From: an uncultured Helicobacter sp. | GTDB taxonomy: Bacteria; Campylobacterota; Campylobacteria; Campylobacterales; Helicobacteraceae | Length of the DNA: 64,000 bases | NCBI RefSeq assembly: GCF_910577135.1 | Contig: NZ_CAJTLL010000003.1 | Location: 62,001 to 126,000 of the forward strand | Direction: 5' to 3' | Shown: positions 36,695 through 45,949 of the stretch, one piece after another | Layout of the letters: every line of letters starts with the position of its first letter | Numbering within the stretch: position 1 is the first letter of the stretch | The notes under the pieces: generated by a model | Database searches by the model: none | Seen by the model: the letters and a program-made list of their open reading frames with translations, nothing else | What the model was told of the DNA's origin: nothing | Position numbers and translations under genes: made by a program

Positions 36695-38290
36695 CTACAT
36701 TTTTGTTTTCGCGCTGATCCCGAGCAGCTTTAGCCCAAACGTGAGGCTATGGCTAACAACTTTAAGCACATAGAGATAATCATCTTGCTGTAGAGTTTGC
36801 AGGATTTTATGCGCATTATAGAATCCGTGCAGACTCGCAGCGAGACTTTTAAGATATTCGCATATTTTTTGAATCTCTCTATCGCGGAAGCTAGATTCTA
36901 TCACTTGAGGGAGACAAAGGGCTTCAAACAAAAGCGCCTTTGCATCATCATTGAGGTTGAGGTTATCTTTTAAGGGTAGGTCACCCATTACAATCCCTGC
37001 CTTTTCAAATATCGTGTGGATTCGCGCATTGGCATAATTGATATAATACACAGGATTGCTAGAATCCTGCTTGTTTAGGTCATTGACATCAAATTCTAGA
37101 TGTGTATCGGGCTTTTTAGAGAGGAAAATAAAGCGCAGAGCGTCCGCCCCGATATCTGCTACCACATCTTTAAGAAGGATAAAATTACCCGCGCGCTTAC
37201 TCATTTTGTAAGGTTCTCCGCCTTTGAGAAGACTCACCATTTGAGACAAAAGCACTTCAAGCTTGCCCTCATCATAACCTAAAAAGTGAATAGCTGCCTT
37301 CACACGTGCAATATAGCCGTGATGGTCTGCACCCCAAATATTAATATAATGCGTAAAATCCCGCATAAACTTATCTCTATGGTAGATAATATCTCCAGCT
37401 AGATAGGTCGGTTCGCCATTTTCACGCACTAAAACGCGGTCTTTCTCATCGCTAAGTTGAGAGGAAGCTATCCATACTTTGCCCTCACTCTCGTAAATGC
37501 CCTGATGTGCTTTGAGGCTATTTAATGTGGCCTGCCATTGCGTATAGAGGGCTTTTTCACTCACAAAGTTATCAAAGCTTATACCAAGCAATGCAAGATT
37601 TGCCTTAATCTCTTCTAGCATCGCATTCTTGCCAAAATCCGCCAATGTGGGGATAGAATCTTCACTTTTAAATATATCCTTTCCAAAGTGCTTTTCGCAC
37701 TCTTTGGCTAAATCGATGATATACTCGCCCCTATAATAGCTCTCCGGATAGCTTACCTCCTGCCCTAAAATATGCTCTTGCGCTGCAAGGAGGATTGAAA
37801 GCCCTAGCATATCAATCTGCGCTCCCGCATCATTGATATAATATTCTGTATCTATCTCATAGCCTAGAAATCGCCCTACACGCGTGAGGCAATCCCCATA
37901 TACCGCCCCTCGTGCGTGTCCTATATGTAGCGGTCCTGTAGGGTTCGCGCTTACAAATTCAATGAGAATGCGCTCTTTTGAGGCTGGATTCTGTACAGGT
38001 TGCGTGAGATAAAGCTTTGCTTGTTGATGTAAGAATGCGTGAGAGAGTGTAAGATTCACAAATCCATTGAGGGCTTCTACCCTTTCAAACGCTGCATCTT
38101 GCGATAATGCTTGAGCAATGTCTTGGGCTAGATGGAGAGGATTTGTCTTTTTTACTTTTGCTAAGCTGAAGGCAAGAGGCGTAGCAAAATGCCCTAAATC
38201 CTTATTTTTAGGCTTCTCTAAGACAATAGAAACACCCTCATCATCTATTCCACAGCTCTTAGCAAGTATGCATTTAATATGTGAATACAT
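36695..38290 (-). CDS. argS: Arginyl-tRNA synthetase
   Basis: A 531-residue class I synthetase. The N-terminal tRNA-binding domain is followed by the HIGH signature in [20 protein letters not shown] near residue 120, and a KMSKRAGNF motif near 370 as the KMSKS equivalent. The C-terminal anticodon-binding helices end the protein. The ATG overlaps the tatA stop by one base (TAATG), so translation is coupled. The tatA-argS pair is adjacent in H. pylori also. Confidence 0.97.
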   Translation of the reverse strand: MYSHIKCILAKSCGIDDEGVSIVLEKPKNKDLGHFATPLAFSLAKVKKTNPLHLAQDIAQALSQDAAFERVEALNGFVNLTLSHAFLHQQAKLYLTQPVQNPASKERILIEFVSANPTGPLHIGHARGAVYGDCLTRVGRFLGYEIDTEYYINDAGAQIDMLGLSILLAAQEHILGQEVSYPESYYRGEYIIDLAKECEKHFGKDIFKSEDSIPTLADFGKNAMLEEIKANLALLGISFDNFVSEKALYTQWQATLNSLKAHQGIYESEGKVWIASSQLSDEKDRVLVRENGEPTYLAGDIIYHRDKFMRDFTHYINIWGADHHGYIARVKAAIHFLGYDEGKLEVLLSQMVSLLKGGEPYKMSKRAGNFILLKDVVADIGADALRFIFLSKKPDTHLEFDVNDLNKQDSSNPVYYINYANARIHTIFEKAGIVMGDLPLKDNLNLNDDAKALLFEALCLPQVIESSFRDREIQKICEYLKSLAASLHGFYNAHKILQTLQQDDYLYVLKVVSHSLTFGLKLLGISAKTKM

Positions 38291-38535
38291 TAAGCCTCTT
38301 GCTTTGTGGTAGTCTCTTTTGCACTTTCTTCTTTTGCTTGAGTTTGTTTAATGGAAGCATTTTGCGTATTTGTATCGTTATTAGCAGCTTCCTCCTCATC
38401 TTCTTTTATGGCTTTTTTAAAGTTTTTAATCCCACTGCCCAAGCCCTTAGCAAGTTCGGGAATCTTTTTCGCACCAAAAAGTAAAACAACTATAAGTAAG
38501 ACAATCAGTAATTGCCAAATGCTAGGGGGTGTCAT
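38290..38535 (-). CDS. tatA: Sec-independent protein translocase subunit TatA
   Basis: An 81-residue TatA/E protein that forms the twin-arginine export pore. One N-terminal helix ([21 protein letters not shown]) leads into the [20 protein letters not shown] amphipathic helix, followed by an acidic and polar tail. AAGGAG precedes the ATG. It is coupled to argS and 75 bases after gmk. No tatBC is in this window. Confidence 0.95.
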   Translation of the reverse strand: MTPPSIWQLLIVLLIVVLLFGAKKIPELAKGLGSGIKNFKKAIKEDEEEAANNDTNTQNASIKQTQAKEESAKETTTKQEA

Positions 38536-38610
38536 AGAATCTCCTTTATAAGAAATATAAGTATTATATCAAAAGAGTACAAGTATATGCTAAATGCATA
38601 TAAATCGTGC

Positions 38611-39225
38611 TTAAGCCTCATTCTGCCATTGGTGGATAATCTCGCTAAATCTATCAATCTGCTGATATTTGAGTGAGCGAGTGATGGCGATAATAGCTTG
38701 TGTGGCGCTCTGTAAATCATCATTAATCAGCACATAATCAAAGTGTTGCAAATGCCGCATTTCATTATAAGCCTTTTCGAGGCGGTATTCTATCATCTGC
38801 ATATCATCAGTTTTTCGCTCTATGAGGCGATTTTTAAGAATCTGCTTGTTTTTCGTGGTAATGAAAATAGATTTAGCAAAGTCCCCAAAATGTGCTTTAA
38901 TGCTTTGATGTCCTTGCACATCGACATCAAAAAGCACGATTTTATCTCGCGAGAGAGCTTCTTGCACAGGTTTTAAAGAGGTACCATAAAAGTTTGTATG
39001 TACCTCCGCCCATTCTAAAAATACATTGTGTTTAATATCTGCTAAAAACTGCTCTTTACTCACAAAGTGATAATGCACTCCATCGACCTCGCCATCGCGT
39101 TTAGCGCGGGTGGTAGTGGAGATAGAAAAGTATATATCGGGGATAGATTCCATTAGGGCTTTTGTGAGGGTGCTTTTCCCACAGCCACTTGGTCCTGATA
39201 TGATAAGCACCGCTCCCTTATTCAT
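38611..39225 (-). CDS. gmk: Guanylate kinase
   Basis: A 204-residue enzyme phosphorylating GMP to GDP. Walker A is ISGPSGCGKSTL at the N-terminus, STTTRAKRDGEVDGVHY is the GMP-binding region, and IFITTKNKQILKNRLIERKTD the lid. Length and motifs are standard. Its ATG overlaps the stop of the acidic repeat protein by 4 bases, so the two are coupled, the same arrangement as in H. pylori. Confidence 0.96.
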   Translation of the reverse strand: MNKGAVLIISGPSGCGKSTLTKALMESIPDIYFSISTTTRAKRDGEVDGVHYHFVSKEQFLADIKHNVFLEWAEVHTNFYGTSLKPVQEALSRDKIVLFDVDVQGHQSIKAHFGDFAKSIFITTKNKQILKNRLIERKTDDMQMIEYRLEKAYNEMRHLQHFDYVLINDDLQSATQAIIAITRSLKYQQIDRFSEIIHQWQNEA

Positions 39226-41069
39226 TTATTTTTATCTTTAAAGCTGATGTTGATGGTTACTTCTAGTCCATCAAGCATAGATTTGAAATCATCAGCTTGC
39301 AGGCTAGAAATGCTACTTTGGACAGAATTTGTGATAATGTTTTTAACAAATTCTTGTGATGAGGCAGCCTCTTTAGATTGAGCTTGAGGCTGTGCGGGAG
39401 CGATAGCTTCATCTTGGGCTTCTGTGAGAGAGGATTCAAAATCTGCGAATTCTTCCCCAATGGGCTCTTCAATGTCTTCCTCTTGGGGAAAATCAAGCTC
39501 CTCACCTAAGGCAAAAGCAACTTCTGGCTCTTTAAGCGAGCTAAAATCCTCTAGTTCATTATTTGGCACAGCGCTATCAAGGGCATTAAGGGCTAGGCTC
39601 ACCTCATTGATTTGCTCTTTATCAAGCACAGGTTCATTGGTAGATTCACTTGATAGGACGTCATCAAGCGGAATACTCTCCACATCATTGAGCAAGTCAT
39701 TTGTGAAATCCCCATCTCCTAAAAGTTCTTCATTGGGCTGGGTTTGTCCTAATATATTATTGATGTCCATATCCTCTGTATCCGCGCTCACATCATCTAA
39801 ACTCTCGTCTCCATCTTTCTCTACTTTTTCCTCATCTATTGTTGCATCTGTTTCTTTTTCTAATGCTTCTTCATCTAAGTTATCTAAGCTTTCATCTAGG
39901 GCTATATTTTCCATTGTAGAAGATTCTAAATCAAGCACATCTGTGCTCTCTTCCTTTGCTTCTGTCTCCTCATTTGTATCTAGGTTTGTATCTAATGCTA
40001 TATCATCGCTTATATTATCAAGCTCATCTAGGCTCTCACTTGATTCTGTTTGAGCGGTGTCATCTTGCGCCATTTCGGTCATATCCTCGATATTATCAGG
40101 GCTTGATTCTGTAATGTCTGCCATTGTTTCCTCGCTTTGCTCATTGTTTGGTGCTAATTGACTATCCTCTACTTTTTCTAATTTCTGGTTATCCTCCACA
40201 TCTAAGGCAATATCATCTAAACTCTCGTCTCCATCTTTCTCTACTTTTTCCTCATCTATTGTTGCATCTGTTTCTTTTTCTAATGCTTCTTCATCTAAGT
40301 TATCTAAGCTTTCATCTAGGGCTATATTTTCCATTGTAGAAGATTCTAAATCAAGCACATCTGTGCTCTCTTCCTTTGCTTCTGTCTCCTCATTTGTATC
40401 TAGGTTTGTATCTAATGCTATATCATCGCTTATATTATCAAGCTCATCTAGGCTGCTTAGATCAAGTTCTGTATCTTCTAATGAGGTATTTGATACCTCA
40501 TTACTTAAATTTTCAATATCAAGCCCCTCATTTTCAGCAGTGCCTGCTTCTTCTAAAGTGTTTGTAGTATTACCTAGTATATCAAGCGATTCTGTGAGGG
40601 TTTCTTCAGCGGGGCTTTCTTCATTTGGCAGAAGCAAATCATCAGAATCTGCAAGAAGCGAATCGATTTTGTTTAAATCATCATCAAGAGTATTGAGCGT
40701 AATATCAGCACTTGCCTGATGAGATACATTATGAGCACCATCATCTATATGCACATTACAACTTAACTGTGAGGTGATAATCTCAAGGATAGTTGTAGGC
40801 AAAAAAGGCTTTTGCACATAATCATCAAATCCATCAATACGTTTGGCGCCTTTATTATAAACAAGGCATTTGCGTGTGTCTTTGAGAGCTTCAAGATAAG
40901 TAGTTTTATCAAGCAAAAGACAATCATCATCAACGATAGCATAATCATATTTTAAATCTTTTAATTGGCTTGATTCTGTAATAATCTTAAGCTCTACGCC
41001 TGCCTTTTTAGCTGTGATTTCTACAAGCTTTTGGACGATTTGATTGGTGTTAATGAGCAAAAATTTCAT
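39222..41069 (-). CDS. Acidic poly-E-rich repeat protein with receiver-like N-terminus
   Basis: A 615-residue protein homologous by position to the H. pylori 'poly E-rich protein' upstream of gmk. Residues 1-105 resemble a response-regulator receiver: MKFLLINTNQIVQKLVE, an acidic pocket in AIVDDDC and VQKPFLPTTILEIITSQL, which matches the Lys-Pro-Phe end of CheY. The middle (about 110-560) is extremely acidic, built of Asp/Glu/Ser/Leu-rich repeats, with two identical 81-residue copies (residues 206-286 and 346-426). The C-terminal 50 residues are conserved and end in a basic tail. I chose ATG 41069 because GGGAG precedes it; the open frame extends 54 bases further without such a site. Function is unknown; a polar scaffold or flagellar role is conceivable. 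Confidence 0.8.
   Translation of the reverse strand: MKFLLINTNQIVQKLVEITAKKAGVELKIITESSQLKDLKYDYAIVDDDCLLLDKTTYLEALKDTRKCLVYNKGAKRIDGFDDYVQKPFLPTTILEIITSQLSCNVHIDDGAHNVSHQASADITLNTLDDDLNKIDSLLADSDDLLLPNEESPAEETLTESLDILGNTTNTLEEAGTAENEGLDIENLSNEVSNTSLEDTELDLSSLDELDNISDDIALDTNLDTNEETEAKEESTDVLDLESSTMENIALDESLDNLDEEALEKETDATIDEEKVEKDGDESLDDIALDVEDNQKLEKVEDSQLAPNNEQSEETMADITESSPDNIEDMTEMAQDDTAQTESSESLDELDNISDDIALDTNLDTNEETEAKEESTDVLDLESSTMENIALDESLDNLDEEALEKETDATIDEEKVEKDGDESLDDVSADTEDMDINNILGQTQPNEELLGDGDFTNDLLNDVESIPLDDVLSSESTNEPVLDKEQINEVSLALNALDSAVPNNELEDFSSLKEPEVAFALGEELDFPQEEDIEEPIGEEFADFESSLTEAQDEAIAPAQPQAQSKEAASSQEFVKNIITNSVQSSISSLQADDFKSMLDGLEVTINISFKDKNK
39792..40034 (-). repeat. Direct repeat copy 2 (243 bp, identical) in acidic protein
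   Basis: This 243-base segment is identical base for base to 40212-40454, 420 bases away, in the same frame. Each copy encodes 81 residues. Confidence 0.95.
40212..40454 (-). repeat. Direct repeat copy 1 (243 bp, identical) in acidic protein
   Basis: Identical partner of 39792-40034. The intervening 177 bases encode different acidic sequence. Loss or gain by recombination would change the protein by 140 residues without a frameshift. Confidence 0.95.
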
Positions 41070-41146
41070 AGAAGCTCCCGTTTTATTGCTTTTTTTGTGA
41101 TAGTAACCTAAAATTATAGCCAAATCGATACTACAAAAGGAATAAA

Positions 41147-41692
41147 ATGCGTCAAAAATTTAACAAAATATTAAAAATTTGCTTGATTATGGGGATGCTT
41201 CACACGATACATTTTGCAGAGGATAAGCTCTATATGCTACCCTATGAGCAAAAAGTAGCTTTTAATGCGCTCAAAAATGCACTTCAGGGCGCAAAAAGTG
41301 AAATAAAAATCAGCATTTATAGCTTTACATATAATGATATTGCAAAAATCCTGCGGGATAGCGCAAAAAGAGGTGTGAAAGTGCATATCATTTATGATAA
41401 GGAAGCCAATATGAATAATAAAACTTCGACGATTGGCTATCTTGCAAAATATAATAATATTTCAGTTTGTCTGCTAAGTGGTATACGTGCGGCAAATAAG
41501 CAATATTATGGCATTATGCACCAAAAAATGGCGATTATTGATAGGCAAGTATTGATTATAGGCTCGGCAAATTGGAGCAAAAATGCATTTGAAAATAATT
41601 TTGAGACATTATTTATAAGCACCAATCAATCTTTTGTGAAAAAGGCATTGCAAAGCTATGAAAAGATGATGAATGCCTGCGTAGGATTCTAA
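41147..41692 (+). CDS. nucT: Phospholipase D-family membrane/periplasmic nuclease
   Basis: A 181-residue single-HKD protein with an N-terminal signal or anchor (about 8-22). The catalytic motif is HQKMAIIDRQVLIIGSANWS near residue 130, with KAFNALKNALQGAKSEI and VKVHIIYDKEA typical of the Nuc endonuclease subfamily, which dimerises to form one site. The H. pylori homologue, found at the same place next to the poly-E gene, is a surface nuclease used for purine scavenging and DNA handling. It is divergent from the acidic repeat gene. The symbol follows that homologue by position. Confidence 0.88.
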   Translation: MRQKFNKILKICLIMGMLHTIHFAEDKLYMLPYEQKVAFNALKNALQGAKSEIKISIYSFTYNDIAKILRDSAKRGVKVHIIYDKEANMNNKTSTIGYLAKYNNISVCLLSGIRAANKQYYGIMHQKMAIIDRQVLIIGSANWSKNAFENNFETLFISTNQSFVKKALQSYEKMMNACVGF

Positions 41693-42388
41693 ATAAATCC
41701 TTGCGTGCTATAGCATTTCTTTGCGCTATTGTCTCTTGAAATACAAGACTCTTGCATAGCTTTTACATTTAGTGTATGGATTTTCACTTTGAAGGTGCGT
41801 GCTAAGGCACAATTTAGCCATTTTGTAAGAAATAAAATAGGCTTTGTATTTCGGGCAATCCCCTTACACAAGCAGAAATGCGGCACGAAGAACAGGAGCA
41901 AGGGCAACAATAGAATCTAACCCTACGAACTCACTTTACAAGTGTGGATAACACTGCGTGTATATTATGAACACTTCGTGCAAGTGATAAATTGCATAAG
42001 CAAGTCAGCTAATCCTTTCATCGTAAATGGTAAATGTATGCTTGGAAATAGCATTAGTAAGCTTTTAGGTATGTGGCTTTTTTCGTGTGATTTATTTTAT
42101 ATCAGTAAAAATTGAGATTTTATTCTAATTGTGTTATTGTAGTTTAAGTGCTACATAAATCTTACAAAAGGAGCTAAGCCCCCTTCCCCTTATAGACTAA
42201 CCTTAAAAAGCTTTGATAGATACCACTCACTCCAGCAGCGCTAACCACAAGGAAAAAGGATTAATACAATGAATAAGGTTAAATCTTTTATCATATATAC
42301 TTGAGCTTATCTATGATTTGCAAATTTGGTTCTTAAGGATTTAGATTCTATAATGTGAAGATTCTATAACTTGTATCAAGGAGTAAAT
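41693..42388. other. 696-bp intergenic region before copP-like gene
   Basis: No intact gene is supported. Short open frames on both strands lack ribosome-binding sites and known families. An 11-codon frame starting with an ATG at about 42270 has a ribosome-binding site (AAAGGA) but then stops, and may be a leader or relic. A single DnaA-box-like TGTGGATAA occurs at 41943. The region is long for this genome and probably contains a decayed gene. Confidence 0.45.
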
Positions 42389-42601
42389 ATGACCATACAA
42401 CTATCAGTGAGAGGTATGCACTGCGGTAAGTGCGTGGATAAGGTAGAAAAATTTGTAGGAGAGATAGAGGGGGTAAGCTTGATTGATGTCGATTTGCAAA
42501 AAGCGCAAGTGAAAGTCGAATTTAGCCCTCCGGCTACACAAGAAATGATTACTGAAGCGATACTTGATGCAGGATTTGATGTAAATGCGAACAATTCTTG
42601 A
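42389..42601 (+). CDS. copP: Copper chaperone CopP-like (HMA domain)
   Basis: A 70-residue heavy-metal-associated domain. The metal-binding motif is GMHCGKCVDKVEKFV (CxxC), followed by the usual betaalphabeta fold ending in ILDAGFDV. Such proteins carry Cu(I) to copper ATPases. ATG 42389 is preceded by AAGGAG; a TTG at 42371 lies upstream of that site. Its last 17 bases overlap msbA. In H. pylori copP follows copA next to pssA; here it is far from both pssA (12.3 kb) and the copper-type ATPase (0-1.7 kb). Confidence 0.88.
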   Translation: MTIQLSVRGMHCGKCVDKVEKFVGEIEGVSLIDVDLQKAQVKVEFSPPATQEMITEAILDAGFDVNANNS

Positions 42602-44294
42602 TTTTTTCAAAAAGTTTTTTCCTTATATTAAGGGGCATTATGCTTCCTTTGCTATTGCTATTTGCGCTTCTCTTGTCGTGGCGGCTTGCACGGCAGGGAT
42701 TACCTATCTCTTAGAACCATTGCTTGATACCCTATCGGGCAAAACGCCTCGTGCTAATCCGCTTTTTAGCTTTGATGAATTAGTTCAAAATGGCTCATTG
42801 GCATTAACTATGGTATCTATGATTGTGGGTGTGTATTTTGGCAAATCTGTTGGCACTTATATACAAGCTTATTTTATGAATCTCATCGGGCAGGATATTG
42901 TGCGGCAAATGCGCGATAGAATGCTTTCTCATATGCTAAGTCTTGAGATGGCATTTTTTAATAAAATGCGTGGAGGGGAGCTTATCGCGCGAATTACCAA
43001 TGATATTGGCATTATCCGCTCGGCAGTATCAAACTATATCACAGAGTTTATTAGAGAGAGTGTTACGATTATTGGCTTAGTGGCAATTACGATTTATCAA
43101 AGTCCAAAATATGCTTTTGTATGTTTGGTGGTTATTCCTTTGGCAATGATTCCTATTAATCTCATCATCAAAAAAATCAAAAAATACTCCCGCACTATCC
43201 AAGAAAAAAATGCAGATATTACTTCTAAACTGAATGAAATTTTTAATAATGTCGAGGTGATTAAAGCAAGTAATGGGGAGAAGGTAGAGTATCAAAGCTT
43301 TTATACTCAAAATATGCAGTTTTTTAAAATCAATATGAAAGCTGTGCGGGTGGGTGAGCTAACCACACCTATTATGGAGCTTTTAGGGGCTATTATGCTT
43401 GGTTGCGTGGTGTATATGGCAATCATAGATATTTCACAAAATAAGCTAAGTGTGGCGCAATTTTCTTCATTTGTGGGGGCACTCTTTTTTATCTACACGC
43501 CTTTGAAACGACTAGTCAATCTCTATGCGCAAATGCAATCTGCCATAGTCGCAAGTGACAGAATCTTTGAAATCCTCAATCAAAAACAGCAGATTCACGA
43601 CGGCACTTTGAGGCTAAATCCTCCCATTAACGAAATTACCTTAAAAGATGTGCATTTCCATTACAATGCAGATGTCTATGCCCTTAATGGTGTGAGTATA
43701 ACATTTGCAAAAAATAAAATTACCGCGCTTGTGGGTAAAAGTGGCAGTGGCAAAAGCTCTATTATCAATCTTATTTTGCGTCTTTATGATGCTAGTAACG
43801 GAGAGATATATATCAACAATCAGCCTATCAAGGACTATACGCAAAAGAGTGTGCGCGATAATATGGCAGTGGTTACGCAGAGAATCTTTATTTTCCGCGA
43901 TAGTATTTTAAATAATGTAGCCTATGGTGGAGAGATAGATGAAAAAAGGGCTATTGAAGCGCTCAAACTCGCTCACGCTTGGGATTTTGTAGCAGCAATG
44001 AGTGAGGGCATACATACGATTCTTGATGAGTTTGGCACGAATTTAAGTGGTGGGCAAAGACAGAGAATCGCCATCGCACGAGCGATTTATAAGAATCCTG
44101 AAGTGCTTATCTTTGATGAAGCAACTTCCGCCCTTGATGCACAAACAGAAGAGGCGATTAAGGAAAGTATCAAGGCTTTAAGAAAAGATAAAATTATTAT
44201 TATCGTAGCCCATCGCCCCAGTACGATAGAGCTTGCCGATGAAGTAATACATTTACGAGAGGGACAAATCATCAAAAAAGAGCAAAAAGCATAA
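42585..44294 (+). CDS. msbA: Lipid A / phospholipid flippase MsbA (ABC exporter)
   Basis: A 569-residue half-transporter with an N-terminal six-helix domain and a C-terminal ATPase. Walker A is ALVGKSGSGKSSI, the signature LSGGQRQRIAIAR, and Walker B VLIFDEATSALDAQTEEAI. The membrane part has the MsbA-like MLSLEMAFFNKMRGGELIARI coupling segment. It flips core-lipid A across the inner membrane. The ATG lies inside the copP end. Other half ABC exporters are an alternative, but the size and position match the Helicobacter MsbA. Confidence 0.88.
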   Translation: MRTILDFFKKFFPYIKGHYASFAIAICASLVVAACTAGITYLLEPLLDTLSGKTPRANPLFSFDELVQNGSLALTMVSMIVGVYFGKSVGTYIQAYFMNLIGQDIVRQMRDRMLSHMLSLEMAFFNKMRGGELIARITNDIGIIRSAVSNYITEFIRESVTIIGLVAITIYQSPKYAFVCLVVIPLAMIPINLIIKKIKKYSRTIQEKNADITSKLNEIFNNVEVIKASNGEKVEYQSFYTQNMQFFKINMKAVRVGELTTPIMELLGAIMLGCVVYMAIIDISQNKLSVAQFSSFVGALFFIYTPLKRLVNLYAQMQSAIVASDRIFEILNQKQQIHDGTLRLNPPINEITLKDVHFHYNADVYALNGVSITFAKNKITALVGKSGSGKSSIINLILRLYDASNGEIYINNQPIKDYTQKSVRDNMAVVTQRIFIFRDSILNNVAYGGEIDEKRAIEALKLAHAWDFVAAMSEGIHTILDEFGTNLSGGQRQRIAIARAIYKNPEVLIFDEATSALDAQTEEAIKESIKALRKDKIIIIVAHRPSTIELADEVIHLREGQIIKKEQKA

Positions 44295-44323
44295 GGGCCG
44301 TATATTTAGCTACTGCCCTTATG
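44290..44323. terminator. Convergent hairpin between msbA and cls-like gene
   Basis: CATAAGGGC and GCCCTTATG form a perfect 9-bp stem with a 16-base loop at the msbA stop. It lies between convergent genes and could end both transcripts, although no T-tract follows on either side. Confidence 0.45.
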
Positions 44324-44338
44324 TGTGGGGATTAAAGC

Positions 44339-45913
44339 TTAGATTTGATTTTCAGGCAAGAGCTTTGAGAGTGCTTTAAGCATACGTGTCCAAATGCTTG
44401 TATCTGGTGGGTAGCTAAGCGTTTGTATTTTACCCTCGTGTTCTCCCTCCCAATATGTTTTTCCGTGATTTTCATATACTTTCCACGCATCTTCCATATC
44501 TTCAATCAAATCAGCCTTAAGGGCTTTAGCAAATTGTGGATTATCAAAAATCACCACAGATTCTGTATTAAGATAAATTGAGCGTGGGTCAAGATTAAAG
44601 CTCCCAATCCACGTAATAGTATCATCAAATACGATACTTTTGCTATGCAAAGAAGCCTTAGACTTTGAGATTTTGTCCCTAAGCTTTGATTTGCCCTTGC
44701 CTAAATATTGATACTCATATACTTGTGCGCCGCCTTTCACAAGGGCATTGCGATACCTCTCCCACGCGCCATATACGACAAGTGAATCAGTAGAAGCAAG
44801 AGAATTGGTGAGAATCTGCACCTCTATACCCGAAGCAAGAAGTGTTTCAAAGATTTTCATACCCTCTTTACCCGGCACGAGGTAGGCAGCAGAGATGTAG
44901 AGATTATTATTTGTGCGATTTAGAATCTCCACAAGTGCCTTTGCAATAGGCTTTGGCGTTTGAGTATCTTGCACTTTTTGCGGAGCATCACCAATATATG
45001 TAGCATTGCCCCAATACAATGTTTTATTATTATATTTGTCTATGAGCGTGTGTATTTCTTCTTCGTATCGCTCCCATTGTGGATTAGCCTTGATTTTTTC
45101 CATAGAAGCTTTAAATTTTTTAATGGAGGATTTAAGCGGCAGGAGCGAGACGGGAATAGAGCGGTGAAAATTCCAATATTCATAAAAATTGTCTTTAGCA
45201 TCCTTTGCTACTTTGCCAACAAAAAGCACATCAGTATCCACAAAATTCACATCAATATTTTGGTCAAAATAATTATCTGCAATATTGCGCCCACCGATAA
45301 TAAGAGCTATATCATCAACAATAAAAAGTTTGTTATGCATACGATGATTGATTCTATCAAAGTCAAAGACCATTTCCGGATAGCGCAGAATCCTTGAGCG
45401 ATTTTTATAAGGGTTAAAAATCTTTACTTCAATATTAGGATGGCTATCAAGGGCGATAATATCTGAAAAATCAGAATCTAGTCCATTATCATCAATAAGC
45501 AATTTGATAATAACGCCCCTTTGAGCAGCAAGCCAAATCTCGTGCATAAGGATACGAGAAGCCATATCATTTTTGTAAATATAAGTTTGCAAAATAATGC
45601 TTTTTTTTGCCATACGAGCGAGGTAGGCACGGCTTAAAAACGCATCAACACCATCACTTACAAGCACCCCGCCTGTAAGTGTGGGATTGTTTTTAAGTAT
45701 TTTAATATGAGGCGCGGCAATGTTACTTGTTAGCGGGTCAAAGATGGGCGGGGGATTAGAGGAAAGCATTAAGGGATCTTTAATGTCTTTAGTCGATGCT
45801 ACAATCGAGGAACAACCAGCAAAAACAAAAAGGCATACAAGAGTAAAAAGAGCGATATTCGTTGATGAAAGGAAAGTAGATTGTATGAAATGTATAAAGT
45901 GCATAAAAGTCAT
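44339..45913 (-). CDS. Cardiolipin synthase-like phospholipase D lipoprotein
   Basis: A 524-residue protein with two HKD motifs: HNKLFIVDDIALIIGGRN near residue 194 and HSKSIVFDDTITWIGSFN near 419. The arrangement and the DYFDxxD-like segments match ClsC (YmdC), which makes cardiolipin from phosphatidylglycerol and phosphatidylethanolamine. The N-terminus has a long hydrophobic segment ending in a lipobox (FVFAGC), so it is probably a lipoprotein. The start is uncertain: two ATGs lie 9 bases apart without a strong ribosome-binding site. It follows frdB by 36 bases, with a small hairpin in between. Confidence 0.85.
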   Translation of the reverse strand: MTFMHFIHFIQSTFLSSTNIALFTLVCLFVFAGCSSIVASTKDIKDPLMLSSNPPPIFDPLTSNIAAPHIKILKNNPTLTGGVLVSDGVDAFLSRAYLARMAKKSIILQTYIYKNDMASRILMHEIWLAAQRGVIIKLLIDDNGLDSDFSDIIALDSHPNIEVKIFNPYKNRSRILRYPEMVFDFDRINHRMHNKLFIVDDIALIIGGRNIADNYFDQNIDVNFVDTDVLFVGKVAKDAKDNFYEYWNFHRSIPVSLLPLKSSIKKFKASMEKIKANPQWERYEEEIHTLIDKYNNKTLYWGNATYIGDAPQKVQDTQTPKPIAKALVEILNRTNNNLYISAAYLVPGKEGMKIFETLLASGIEVQILTNSLASTDSLVVYGAWERYRNALVKGGAQVYEYQYLGKGKSKLRDKISKSKASLHSKSIVFDDTITWIGSFNLDPRSIYLNTESVVIFDNPQFAKALKADLIEDMEDAWKVYENHGKTYWEGEHEGKIQTLSYPPDTSIWTRMLKALSKLLPENQI

Positions 45914-45949
45914 CTTAGAATCTACCCCTCTATAAAAAGGGGCAAAAGA

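Noticed and set aside
39424..40719. Long plus-strand Ser/Leu-rich open frames opposite the acidic protein
   Set aside because: They are antisense shadows produced by the Asp/Glu/Ser codon repeats of the minus-strand gene and have no ribosome-binding sites.
41943..41951. DnaA-box-like TGTGGATAA
   Set aside because: A single box with no cluster, no AT-rich unwinding element and no dnaA nearby does not support an origin.
45914..45949. CCCCT/AGGGG hairpin between frdB and the cls-like gene
   Set aside because: The stem is only 5 bp and no T-run follows on the transcribed strand, so a terminator call is not supported.
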